NCBI GenBank assembly: GCA_041639705.1
Contig: JBEQBT010000116.1
Location: forward strand, 1-9,822
DNA from: JARDZI01 sp041639705
GTDB taxonomy: Bacteria > Bacillota > Clostridia > Clostridiales > Caloramatoraceae
Direction: 5' to 3'
Length of the DNA stretch: 9,822 nt
Shown here: one piece after another, positions 1-6,889 of the stretch
Numbering within the stretch: the stretch's first letter is position 1
How the letters are laid out: each line of letters opens with the position of its first letter
The notes under the pieces: generated by a model
What the model was told of the DNA's origin: nothing
Seen by the model: only the letters and a program-made list of their open reading frames with translations
Database searches by the model: none
Translations under genes and position numbers: made by a program

Positions 1-1
1 T

Positions 2-172
2 CCGAGCTTTAATAATATGACTAAAAAGGAAATATTGGATGTTGCAGATTCATTAGGATTGAATATATCCTTTATGGGAGATGGAATAGGAACCGCTCAA
101 GATATAGATTCAGGAACAGAAGTGGACAAAAATACAACAATTAGGATTATATTAGAGGCACCTGAAGAATAA
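2..172 (+). CDS. spoVD: C-terminal PASTA domain of a SpoVD-like class B penicillin-binding protein (5' end outside window)
   Basis: The open frame enters at the left edge and ends at a tandem TAA TAA (170-175). Its 56 visible residues match a PASTA domain: a PSF-N-N-MTKKE start, a helix ending in LGLNI, a GDGIG turn, the SGTEV segment and a final beta strand ITIRII-like (here TTIRII). PASTA domains at the C-terminus of class B penicillin-binding proteins, followed directly by murE, are typical of the SpoVD/PBP2B position in Firmicute dcw clusters. SpoVD cross-links spore cortex peptidoglycan and partners a SEDS protein such as the one at 4060-5160. The transpeptidase domain is outside the window, so the choice between SpoVD (sporulation) and a vegetative PBP2B is inferred from context only. 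Confidence 0.82.
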   Translation, partial: PSFNNMTKKEILDVADSLGLNISFMGDGIGTAQDIDSGTEVDKNTTIRIILEAPEE

Positions 173-176
173 TAAA

Positions 177-209
177 TAGCACAACATGATATAATGTCAT
201 GTTGTGCTA
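177..209. other. Perfect 13-bp inverted repeat between spoVD and murE
   Basis: Positions 177-189 (TAGCACAACATGA) are exactly complementary to 197-209, with a 7-nt loop (190-196). On the plus strand the dyad is not followed by a T-run; the next bases are AATAGTATTAGG, leading straight into the murE ribosome binding site. It is therefore a poor rho-independent terminator in the gene direction. On the minus strand the hairpin is followed by TTTATTATTCTTC, which is more terminator-like. It may act as a partial terminator, an mRNA-processing or stability element, or a block to antisense transcription. Confidence 0.75.
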
Positions 210-232
210 AATAGTATTAGGAGGTAAATTCT

Positions 233-1678
233 ATGAAAATATCAGAGCTTTTGCATAATGTTGATATCATTGAAATTGAGGGAAAAGACAGGGAGATTAA
301 TACATTGTCATATAACACAGCTACTGTAGTCAAGGATAGCTTATTCTTTTGTATTGAAGGAATGAAAACAGATGGACATATATTTGCGAATAAGGCTTTT
401 GAAGGAGGAGCAATTGCTTTGGTAATATCCAAAGAGGTTGATGTAACCGAGGATGTGACTTTAATAAGAGTTAAAAATACAAGGAAGGCAATGGCTCAAA
501 TTTCCTCAAACTTTTATGGAAATCCATCAGCCAATATGAGTATTATAGGTATTACAGGTACTAATGGAAAAACTACATCTACTTTTTTGCTCAGATCAAT
601 ATTAAATGAAATGGGAGAAAAGACAGGGTTAATGGGTACAATTTACAACATTTTTGGTGATGAAATTGAAGTAGCAAAAAGAACCACACCTGAATCTATG
701 GATTTACAAAAGATGCTTTCTAAAATGTACGATAAAGGTGTGGAAGAATGTATAATGGAAGTTTCTTCCCATTCACTTGAATTAAATAGAGTATTTGGCA
801 TAAAATTTAAAGTAGGGATTTTTATGAATTTAACACAGGATCATCTGGATTTTCATTTAAATATGGAAAATTACTTCAGAGCAAAAATGAAGCTTTTTGA
901 AAATTGTGAGAATGCAGTAATTAATATTGATGATGAATATGGAAAAAGAATATGTGAAGAAGCAAAATGTAATATAGTTACATATGGGATAGAGAAAAAA
1001 GCAGATGTATTTGCTGAGGACATAATAATTACTGGAGAAGGAACAAGTTTTAATCTTGGCTATAGAAATGAAATATATCCTGTTAGACTTCATCTTCCAG
1101 GTAAATTTAATGTGTATAATGCTTTAAGCTGTGCAGCTACAGCAATTGTATTAGGAATTCCACTACAAAAGATTATTAAAGGTCTTGAAGAATTAGAAAA
1201 GGTACCTGGAAGAAGTGAGAAAATCAATTCTAAAAGAGGGTTTACTATTATAATTGATTATGCTCATTCACCAGATGGAATATTAAACATATTAAAAACA
1301 GCCAGAGAATACACAAATAAAAGACTTATTACACTTTTTGGCTGTGGTGGTGACAGAGATAAGGGTAAAAGACCTTTGATGGGAGAAGCAGCAGGAAAAT
1401 TATCAGACTTTTGTATCGTAACATCAGATAATCCCAGAACTGAGGAACCTCTGGATATTATTAATGACATACTTCCAGGAATCAATAGTACTAACTGCAA
1501 TTATGTTATAATAGAAGACAGAAAAAAAGCAATTGAATATGCACTAAGTATTGGCCAAACTGGTGATGTAATTGTTATAGCTGGAAAAGGACATGAAACC
1601 TATCAGGTATTAAAGAATGGAACTATTCATTTTGATGAAAGGGAGATTGTCCATGAGTTGCTTAAGGAGGAGGATTAA
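233..1678 (+). CDS. murE: UDP-N-acetylmuramoyl-tripeptide synthetase MurE, meso-diaminopimelate type
   Basis: This cytoplasmic ATP-dependent ligase adds the third stem residue to UDP-MurNAc-L-Ala-D-Glu. At 481 residues it is full length for the family. Visible landmarks are the N-terminal UDP-binding domain (about 1-100), the P-loop GITGTNGKTT (106-115), TTPES (151-155), EVSSHSLELNR (176-186), DHLDFH (203-208) and K218 in the AKMKLF segment, the usual carbamylated lysine position. The C-terminal domain has GCGGDRDKGKRP (370-381), the DNPRTEEP motif (399-406) and GKGHE (451-455). DNPR is the signature of enzymes that take meso-diaminopimelate rather than L-lysine, so this wall should be DAP-type. 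The ATG has GGAGG at 220-224, 8 nt away. The stop overlaps the murF start by one base, which points to translational coupling. Confidence 0.98.
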   Translation: MKISELLHNVDIIEIEGKDREINTLSYNTATVVKDSLFFCIEGMKTDGHIFANKAFEGGAIALVISKEVDVTEDVTLIRVKNTRKAMAQISSNFYGNPSANMSIIGITGTNGKTTSTFLLRSILNEMGEKTGLMGTIYNIFGDEIEVAKRTTPESMDLQKMLSKMYDKGVEECIMEVSSHSLELNRVFGIKFKVGIFMNLTQDHLDFHLNMENYFRAKMKLFENCENAVINIDDEYGKRICEEAKCNIVTYGIEKKADVFAEDIIITGEGTSFNLGYRNEIYPVRLHLPGKFNVYNALSCAATAIVLGIPLQKIIKGLEELEKVPGRSEKINSKRGFTIIIDYAHSPDGILNILKTAREYTNKRLITLFGCGGDRDKGKRPLMGEAAGKLSDFCIVTSDNPRTEEPLDIINDILPGINSTNCNYVIIEDRKKAIEYALSIGQTGDVIVIAGKGHETYQVLKNGTIHFDEREIVHELLKEED

Positions 1679-3042
1679 TGGAGAGTTTAAAAATAAATGA
1701 AATAATTAAATGTCTTAATGGGAGTATTAAAAATATTTCAGATGACATTGAAATTAAAGGCATTTCTACAGATAGCAGAAATATTCAGAAGGGTGAGTTG
1801 TTTATTGCACTAACTGGTAATAACTTTGATGGACATAATTTTATTAATGAGGTATTTAAAAGAGGTGCAGCAGCAGCTATAGTGTCAAAGGATGTTGAAA
1901 ATAATTATCCAATTATAGTTGTTAATGACACATTAGAGGGACTTAAGAAAATAGCAGCCTATTATAGACAAAAATTCAACATACCAATTATAGCTGTTAC
2001 AGGTAGTACTGGAAAGACAAGTACGAAGGAAATGATTGCGTCAGTACTCCAAGAAAAATTCAATGTTCATAAAACTCAACAGAATTTCAACAATGAAATT
2101 GGACTTCCACATACATTGTTTAATTTAAGTAAAAATCATGAAATATCTGTTCTTGAGATGGGAATGAATAATTCTGGTGAAATTCAAAGACTTGCTGATA
2201 TGGCAAGACCTAATGTGGGTGTTATTACTAACATTGGTACTGCACATATTGAAAATCTTGGAACCAAAGAAAACATACTTAATGCAAAAATGGAGTTGAC
2301 CACATATTTTAAACCTAATAATGTATTGGTAATTAACTCTGATGATGAATATTTGGCTAAAATAAATTATAAAAGCTATAAAATTCTAAGAGTCTCTTTA
2401 GAAGGAAATGGAGATTATAATGGGGTCAATATTAATAATCTTGGTGAACATGGCACAGAATTCGTTTGTGAGCTAAGGGGAGAGAAACATCTTTTTAAAA
2501 TTAATTTGCCTGGAATACATAATATTTATAATGCACTTTTTGCAATAGCAGTTGGTGATTTATATGATGTAGATATTGAACAAATGAAAGCTGGAATTCT
2601 TAAGTTCAATCCTGGAAAGATGCGTATGGATATAATTGAAATTGATGGTGGAATCAAGATAATTAATGATTGCTATAATGCTAACCCTGATTCTATGAGG
2701 GCTGCTTTAGATGTTCTAGCATCATATAAGAACTACAGGAAAATTGCTATTTTAGGTGATATGTATGAATTAGGTAGCTATTCAAAGGATGCTCACATAG
2801 AAACTGGAAGATATGCCAGGAACAAATGTGATATATTAATAGCTGTTGGAGAACAAGCTGTACTAATATATGAAGAGAGTAAAAACCTAATTGAAAGCTA
2901 TTATTTTAAAACAAAAGAAGAAGCCTGTATTAGTTTGAAAGAATTAGTGAAGACCAATGATATTATACTAATTAAAGCTTCAAGAAGGATGAATATGGAA
3001 TACATTACAAACTTTTTATTAAAAGACAGGAAGGAGATTTAG
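1678..3042 (+). CDS. murF: UDP-N-acetylmuramoyl-tripeptide--D-alanyl-D-alanine ligase MurF
   Basis: MurF adds D-Ala-D-Ala to the UDP-MurNAc-tripeptide, the last cytoplasmic step before lipid I. The 454-residue protein has the normal family length. Motifs in order are the N-terminal domain with STDSRNIQKGELFIAL (30-45), the P-loop AVTGSTGKTSTK (106-117), QQNFNNEIGLP (134-144), EMGMNNSGEI (160-169), TNIGTAHIE (184-192), the DCYNANPDSM signature (331-340), LGDMYELG (359-366) and a C-terminal KASRRMNME (433-441). In that last motif an alanine replaces the glycine often seen in KGSR. The start overlaps the murE stop as TAATG, and AAGGAGG (1664-1670) lies inside the end of murE with 7-nt spacing. 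MurE and MurF are paralogous Mur ligases, but the DCYNANP motif and the position settle the call. Confidence 0.98.
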   Translation: MESLKINEIIKCLNGSIKNISDDIEIKGISTDSRNIQKGELFIALTGNNFDGHNFINEVFKRGAAAAIVSKDVENNYPIIVVNDTLEGLKKIAAYYRQKFNIPIIAVTGSTGKTSTKEMIASVLQEKFNVHKTQQNFNNEIGLPHTLFNLSKNHEISVLEMGMNNSGEIQRLADMARPNVGVITNIGTAHIENLGTKENILNAKMELTTYFKPNNVLVINSDDEYLAKINYKSYKILRVSLEGNGDYNGVNINNLGEHGTEFVCELRGEKHLFKINLPGIHNIYNALFAIAVGDLYDVDIEQMKAGILKFNPGKMRMDIIEIDGGIKIINDCYNANPDSMRAALDVLASYKNYRKIAILGDMYELGSYSKDAHIETGRYARNKCDILIAVGEQAVLIYEESKNLIESYYFKTKEEACISLKELVKTNDIILIKASRRMNMEYITNFLLKDRKEI

Positions 3043-3043
3043 T

Positions 3044-4043
3044 ATGCTTACAGGAATTCCAGCAGAAATGCAGATTACAATTTACGCAACAATTGTTTCA
3101 TGTGTAATAGTACTGCTTTTAGGGATAATTGTAATACCAGCATTAAAGATATTTAAATTTGGCCAGAGCATAAGGGAAGAAGGACCTAAAAGTCATTTGA
3201 AAAAATCTGGAATACCAACAATGGGTGGGATAATGTTTATACTTAGTACTACCATAACTGTACTAATAGTTTCACCCAAAATAACAGGTGCAGCAATTGT
3301 TGCCATAATCACAACAGTAGGATTTGGGTTTATAGGTTTACTAGATGATATATTAAAAATAAAAAGAAAGAAGAACTTAGGATTAANNNNNNNNNNTAAG
3401 GGCTTATCAGAAGCTAATAGGACAAATAGCCTTTGCATTTATACTTGTTTATTTTGCATATACTAATGGTAATATAGGAAGTGCGATTCTCATACCATAT
3501 ACTAATATAATTTTTGATTTAGGCATTTGGTATGTACCATTTATGATATTTGTTGTGGTTGCTGTAGTAAATGGAGTTAATCTTACAGATGGTCTCGATG
3601 GTTTAGCATCAAGCGTTACTATAATTGTAGGTGTATTCTTTGTTTTAGTAACATATGGACTACATATGACGGATTTGTCAATATTTAGTGGAGCGTTGGT
3701 AGGCGGATTGTTAGGCTTTTTAAAATACAATTCCTATCCTGCACAGGTATTTATGGGAGATACAGGTTCACTTGCATTAGGGGGAGCCATATCTGCAATA
3801 GCAGTATTGTTAAAAATGCCATTTATAATTGTAATAGTAGGAATAATTTATGTAGTAGAAAACTTGTCAGTTGTTCTCCAGGTTGGATATTTTAAGTTAA
3901 CTGGAGGAAAGCGGTTATTCAAAATGGCTCCTTTGCATCATCACTTTGAATTAAAAGGGTGGCATGAAACAAAGGTAGTAGCAGTATTTAGTATTATTAC
4001 AGCTATTTTTTCCTTATTAGGTCTTTTAGCAATTAGTTTCTAA
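3044..4043 (+). CDS. mraY: Phospho-N-acetylmuramoyl-pentapeptide transferase MraY, interrupted by an assembly gap
   Basis: MraY is the polytopic membrane enzyme that moves phospho-MurNAc-pentapeptide from UDP to undecaprenyl phosphate, forming lipid I. The N-terminal part reads in one frame up to NLGL (residue 114) and includes KFGQSIREEGPKSH, PTMGG and GLLDD, with the metal-binding pair D101-D102. After ten Ns the frame shifts by one and continues AYQKLIGQ, NLTDGLDGLA (175-184), the MGDTGS catalytic motif with D235 and PLHHHFE with H294-H296. Residue numbers after the gap assume the overlap join described in the findings, which gives 328 residues, a normal MraY length. The frame change is an assembly artefact and not evidence of a pseudogene. 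The SD GGAAGGAG (3029-3036) lies in the end of murF, one base before this start. murD, often the next gene, is not here. Confidence 0.96.
3387..3396. other. Assembly gap of 10 N inside mraY
   Basis: Ten ambiguous bases break the mraY frame. The left flank ends in GATTAA and the right flank begins TAAGGG. The flanks share the three bases TAA. Merging them there restores the reading frame and the conserved NLGL-x-x-x-QKLIGQ segment of MraY. Ten Ns is a common placeholder length, so the run should not be read as a measured gap. Confidence 0.97.
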
Positions 4044-4049
4044 GGGGGG
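4042..4049 (+). promoter_or_regulatory. Ribosome binding site of the SEDS gene, G-run variant
   Basis: AAGGGGGG overlaps the mraY stop codon and lies 10 nt before the ATG at 4060. It differs from the GGAGG core used by the neighbouring genes and the spacing is longish, so translation of this gene may be weaker or partly coupled to mraY. No other start in this frame has a better site. Confidence 0.6.
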
Positions 4050-4059
4050 CTATCATTTT

Positions 4060-5160
4060 ATGAAGGAAAAAAAAGGACCAATAGATTTTCCACTTTTTAT
4101 AGTTATACTCATACTTCTTGCCATAGGAATAAATATGGTCTTTAGTGCAAGCATGTTTGAGGACAGACAGTTTTATAATGATAGCTATTACCATTTGAAA
4201 AGACAGCTTATTTGGTCGGGATTAGGAATAGGAGCAATGATTTTTACCTCAAATTTTGATTACAGGAAGCTTAGAAATAGGAAATTGATAAACTTTGGTA
4301 TGGTTGTTACAATTGCATTACTTGGCATTGTTCTATTTATGCCCAGTACAAAGGGAGCAAGTAGATGGATTGGTATTGGAAGTCTGGGTATTCAACCATC
4401 AGAGTTAGCTAAAATAATGCTTATTATTTATCTGTCCGATAATTTATCAAGAAAAGGGGAAAAAATTAAAAGCTTTTTACAGGGGGTAGTCCCGGTGCTC
4501 TTGGTTGGAGGACTTTTTGCAGGACTTATAATCATAGAGCCTAATATGAGTACAGCAGTTATTGTAATGACGGTATCTATCTTGATGTTGTATGCCGGAG
4601 GAGCAAAAATGAGCCATTTATTGGGAATAGCTGTCTCCGGGATTTCATTGGCCGTACTTGCAATTGCAATTGAGCCTTATAGGATGGCAAGATTTACAGG
4701 GTTTATAAATCCCTGGGCAGATCCCTTATACACTGGATATCAGGCAATACAATCCCTGTATGCATTAGGAGCAGGAGGACCATTCGGAATGGGATTTGGT
4801 ATGTCCAGACAAAAACAATATTACATTCCAGAAGCTCAAAATGACTTTATATTTTCTATAATTGGTGAAGAACTTGGCTTTTTAGGTGTGGCTATTGTAA
4901 TAATATTGTTTGCATTTTTAGTATGGAGAGGGCTTAAGATTGCTCTGAACTGTAAGGATAAGTTTGGAAGTCTCCTTGCAGCGGGAATAACAGCACTTAT
5001 TGCTGTTCAATCTAGTATTAATTTTCTGGTTGTTTCTTCTTTTATGCCTATTACAGGAGTTACACTACCTCTTATAAGCTACGGAGGGTCTTCTTTACTT
5101 TTTACAATGGCTTCCCTAGGATTACTTTTAAATATTTCAAGATATGGAAATAGGACTTAG
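4060..5160 (+). CDS. spoVE: SEDS-family peptidoglycan glycosyltransferase SpoVE/FtsW
   Basis: SEDS proteins polymerise lipid II into glycan strands in the membrane together with a class B penicillin-binding protein. This 366-residue protein has about ten hydrophobic segments, beginning at residue 10. Family motifs include STKGASRWIGIGSLGIQPSE (96-115), the NPWADP segment (217-222) followed by GYQAIQSLYALGAGG (226-240), PEAQNDFIFSIIGEELG (257-273) with the catalytic aspartate at D262, and the ending PLISYGGSSL (337-346). Position next to mraY and near a SpoVD-like gene favours SpoVE, the sporulation SEDS protein. A vegetative FtsW cannot be excluded, because the two are close paralogues and FtsW is often named at this locus in clostridia. 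RodA is less likely given the location. The short basic tail RYGNRT ends the protein without the long C-terminal extension some FtsW proteins have. Confidence 0.93.
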   Translation: MKEKKGPIDFPLFIVILILLAIGINMVFSASMFEDRQFYNDSYYHLKRQLIWSGLGIGAMIFTSNFDYRKLRNRKLINFGMVVTIALLGIVLFMPSTKGASRWIGIGSLGIQPSELAKIMLIIYLSDNLSRKGEKIKSFLQGVVPVLLVGGLFAGLIIIEPNMSTAVIVMTVSILMLYAGGAKMSHLLGIAVSGISLAVLAIAIEPYRMARFTGFINPWADPLYTGYQAIQSLYALGAGGPFGMGFGMSRQKQYYIPEAQNDFIFSIIGEELGFLGVAIVIILFAFLVWRGLKIALNCKDKFGSLLAAGITALIAVQSSINFLVVSSFMPITGVTLPLISYGGSSLLFTMASLGLLLNISRYGNRT

Positions 5161-5246
5161 TACAGGAATAGGTTTCTAAAGAAATAGATTATATTTATAA
5201 TTTTAGCATTAAAATTTATAAAATATCTTTTGGATAGTGGTTATTT

Positions 5247-5278
5247 CCCCCCTGATGTTGTAAAATAATACAGGGGGG
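5247..5278. other. GC-rich inverted repeat (CCCCCCTG / CAGGGGGG)
   Basis: An 8-bp perfect stem (5247-5254 with 5271-5278) encloses a 16-nt AT-rich loop. Runs of six C and six G stand out sharply in this AT-rich spacer. Neither strand has a clean T-run directly after the stem, so it is not a textbook terminator, although it could still slow or stop transcription leaving spoVE. It could also be an operator, an RNA stability element or one copy of a dispersed repeat. Confidence 0.75.
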
Positions 5279-5283
5279 TATCT

Positions 5284-5322
5284 GCATATTTATTGAATCC
5301 TATATACAATTATATTTATAAC
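5284..5322 (+). promoter_or_regulatory. Candidate promoter(s) for the ftsQ-DUF881-sbp-DUF881 unit
   Basis: Two overlapping readings are possible. A SigA-like one is TTGAAT (5293-5298), an 18-nt spacer and TATAAC (5317-5322). A SigE-like one is GCATATT (5284-5290), a 12-nt spacer and TATACAAT (5303-5310), close to the B. subtilis mother-cell consensus but slightly short in spacing and with one mismatch in the -10. A third weak pair is ATAACA (5318-5323) with TAGAAT (5342-5347). AT-rich DNA yields such matches by chance. Confidence 0.35.
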
Positions 5323-5399
5323 ATGTTTGTTGTATTTAGTTTAGAATAAAATTGAACACATAATAACGATAGAGGGTTGTGAAAAAATGAGGTTATTAT

Positions 5400-6155
5400 A
5401 TGACAAAGGATAAAATCGAAAAAAAAATAAGGTCAAGAAGAAGAATATTCAAAATAATATTATTTATTATATGTTTTTCTATATTATTAATTTTGATGTT
5501 TAAATCTAAGTATTTTAATGTAAGTAATGTAGTTGTTGAAAACAATAGTTTTGTAACTGCTGAAGAAGTAACTGTTTTATCTGAAGTAAAAGGAGAAAAT
5601 ATATTTTTAGTTAATAAAGAAAAGCTTAAGGGGAATATTCAAAAAAATCCATATATTGAGGGAATAGATATAAGAAGAAAGCTTCCTTCAACATTAGTTA
5701 TAAGGGTTAGAGAAAAGCAAATAAAGGGTTTGATAAAATTTCAAAACTCATTTATCAATATTGATAGCAATGGTAAAATGGTACAGGTGATAAATAAGTT
5801 CCCAAGTGGAAAAATTCCTTTAATTGAGGGAATAAATGTGGAACAATATGTGCCTGGCTTGAATCTAATTAATGATGATAAGATTAGACAGGATGCACTT
5901 GAAGCAATTTTAACAGTAAGTGATTATGTGGAATATAACGGACTAATTTATAGTATTAACATAGAAGATGCTTATAACATTACTTTGAAGACAATGGATG
6001 GTTTATTTATAAAACTTGGTGATTGGACAGATTTAAATAGTAAATTAGAATATGCCTATAATGTATTAAATAGCAAAGATGTTAAGGGAAAGAAAGGTAC
6101 AATTGAAGTATTAAAGCTTCAATCGGAGTATACTGTAATATTCAGAGAAAGCTGA
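5400..6155 (+). CDS. ftsQ: Cell division protein FtsQ/DivIB
   Basis: FtsQ/DivIB is a single-pass membrane protein of the divisome that forms a complex with FtsL and FtsB/DivIC and regulates septal wall synthesis. The 251-residue product has a short, very basic cytoplasmic tail (RSRRRIFK), one membrane segment (about 17-34) and a POTRA domain (about 37-106). The POTRA domain has the usual F-V--V-V-N start, GENIFLVN (65-72), NPYIEGIDIRRKLPSTL (83-99) and VREK (103-106). A beta-rich extracytoplasmic domain runs to the C-terminus. Members of the family are poorly conserved, so the call rests on this architecture and on position. The ATG has GAGG at 5389-5392 with 7-nt spacing. The gene begins a transcription unit or is read through from spoVE; 14 bp separate it from the next gene, so it is cotranscribed with the DUF881 genes. 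Confidence 0.92.
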   Translation: MTKDKIEKKIRSRRRIFKIILFIICFSILLILMFKSKYFNVSNVVVENNSFVTAEEVTVLSEVKGENIFLVNKEKLKGNIQKNPYIEGIDIRRKLPSTLVIRVREKQIKGLIKFQNSFINIDSNGKMVQVINKFPSGKIPLIEGINVEQYVPGLNLINDDKIRQDALEAILTVSDYVEYNGLIYSINIEDAYNITLKTMDGLFIKLGDWTDLNSKLEYAYNVLNSKDVKGKKGTIEVLKLQSEYTVIFRES

Positions 6156-6169
6156 AAGGAGGAAAATTT

Positions 6170-6871
6170 ATGAAAAAAATTGTTTCGCAAGTATGGATAG
6201 GAATTATTTGTATTATTTTAGGATTTATGATTACATTTCAATTTAAGGCAAACAGCAGTACTTTAGTTAAGAATACTACAAGACAGTACGAAAATATGGC
6301 TAAGGAGCTTGAAAGTCTTCAAAAGCAAAAGGACGATTTAAATGGAAAGGTAAAAGAATATCAGGATAAGGTTGATGAGTATGAAAAAGCTGCAGCAAAT
6401 GATTCTACCTATGTGAAAAACATGAAAAATGAGCTTGATAAATTAAGAAATTTAGCAGGTGTTGAGGATTCTGAAGGACCAGGACTTGTTATAACTATAT
6501 CTCCACCAATAGATGTAACACAGTCAGATTATAGTTCAATAAGATATGACCTTATACTTGAGATAGTTAACGAACTTAATTCAACAGATGAGGCTGAGGC
6601 AATAGCAATAAATGATGAAAGGTATACAGGAAGAACCCAAATTAGAGAGGTTGGTAATATAATAAAAATTAATGATGCAAGAATTGATCCAACCCAGGAA
6701 GTAACAATAAAGGCCATAGGAAACCCTGACATACTTTTCGGCGCATTTTCTATACCTGGGAATATTTTAGAATATATCAGAAGTTTAGGATTTGAAGTAA
6801 AGTATAAAAAACAGGATAATATAAAGGTTTTAAAATATAGTAAAAATATTGAATATAAATATATTAAGTAA
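6170..6871 (+). CDS. DUF881 family membrane protein (YlxW/YlxX-like), first copy
   Basis: The 233-residue protein has an N-terminal membrane segment (about 6-25), a long charged coiled coil (about 38-96) and a C-terminal alpha/beta domain of the DUF881 type. The core shows SEGPGLVITI (101-110), VNELNSTDEAEAIAINDERY (133-152) and TIKAIGNPDILFGAFSIPG (179-197). The domain should lie outside the cytoplasmic membrane. B. subtilis carries the related ylxW and ylxX genes between divIB and sbp. The biochemical role is unknown; a divisome or envelope link is inferred from location. The SD AAGGAGG (6156-6162) is ideal with 7-nt spacing. A second DUF881 gene at 7249-7965 is clearly paralogous, with the same order of segments and the same motifs at almost the same residue numbers. 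Confidence 0.9.
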   Translation: MKKIVSQVWIGIICIILGFMITFQFKANSSTLVKNTTRQYENMAKELESLQKQKDDLNGKVKEYQDKVDEYEKAAANDSTYVKNMKNELDKLRNLAGVEDSEGPGLVITISPPIDVTQSDYSSIRYDLILEIVNELNSTDEAEAIAINDERYTGRTQIREVGNIIKINDARIDPTQEVTIKAIGNPDILFGAFSIPGNILEYIRSLGFEVKYKKQDNIKVLKYSKNIEYKYIK

Positions 6872-6881
6872 GGAAGGAAGG
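6872..6881 (+). promoter_or_regulatory. Ribosome binding site fixing the TTG start of sbp
   Basis: GGAAGGAAGG follows the stop of the first DUF881 gene directly and lies 8 nt before TTG at 6890. No ATG or GTG is available near this site in the frame, and the encoded N-terminus (IPLIGLIIGVLLG) matches the hydrophobic start of Sbp proteins, so TTG is the likely start codon. Confidence 0.8.
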
Positions 6882-6889
6882 TTTTTTAT

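Larger units (their letters stand above)
5161..5399. other. 239-bp intergenic spacer before ftsQ
   Basis: No credible gene is present. The spacer contains a small AT hairpin (5199-5205 with 5210-5216), a GC-rich hairpin (5247-5278) and promoter-like sequences between 5284 and 5347. In many Firmicutes murG, and sometimes murA, lies at this place in the cluster. The rest is AT-rich and shows no clear structure. Confidence 0.8.

Noticed and set aside
190..195. TATAAT as a murE promoter -10.
   Set aside because: It is the loop of the 13-bp dyad, and the sequence 17 nt upstream (GAATAA) does not resemble a -35 element.
3449..3730. Minus-strand open frames opposite the wall-synthesis and ftsA genes (here and, for example, 857-1093, 1264-1500, 6529-6732, 8149-8532).
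   Set aside because: Each lies opposite a confidently identified gene, has low-complexity or unrecognisable composition and lacks a convincing ribosome binding site; they are shadows of the plus-strand genes.
3543..4043. A separate short gene beginning at ATG 3543.
   Set aside because: It is the C-terminal half of MraY, including the NLTDGLDG, GDTGS and HHH motifs, cut off by the N gap; the same frame continues upstream to the gap with conserved MraY residues.
5199..5216. AATTTTA-GCAT-TAAAATT hairpin just after spoVE as a terminator.
   Set aside because: The stem has seven A-T pairs only and no T-run after it, so it is too weak to call.
5247..5278. A copper-responsive CsoR operator, because of the C-run and G-run.
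   Set aside because: CsoR sites have closely abutting half-sites; here the arms are 16 nt apart and no metal gene is nearby.
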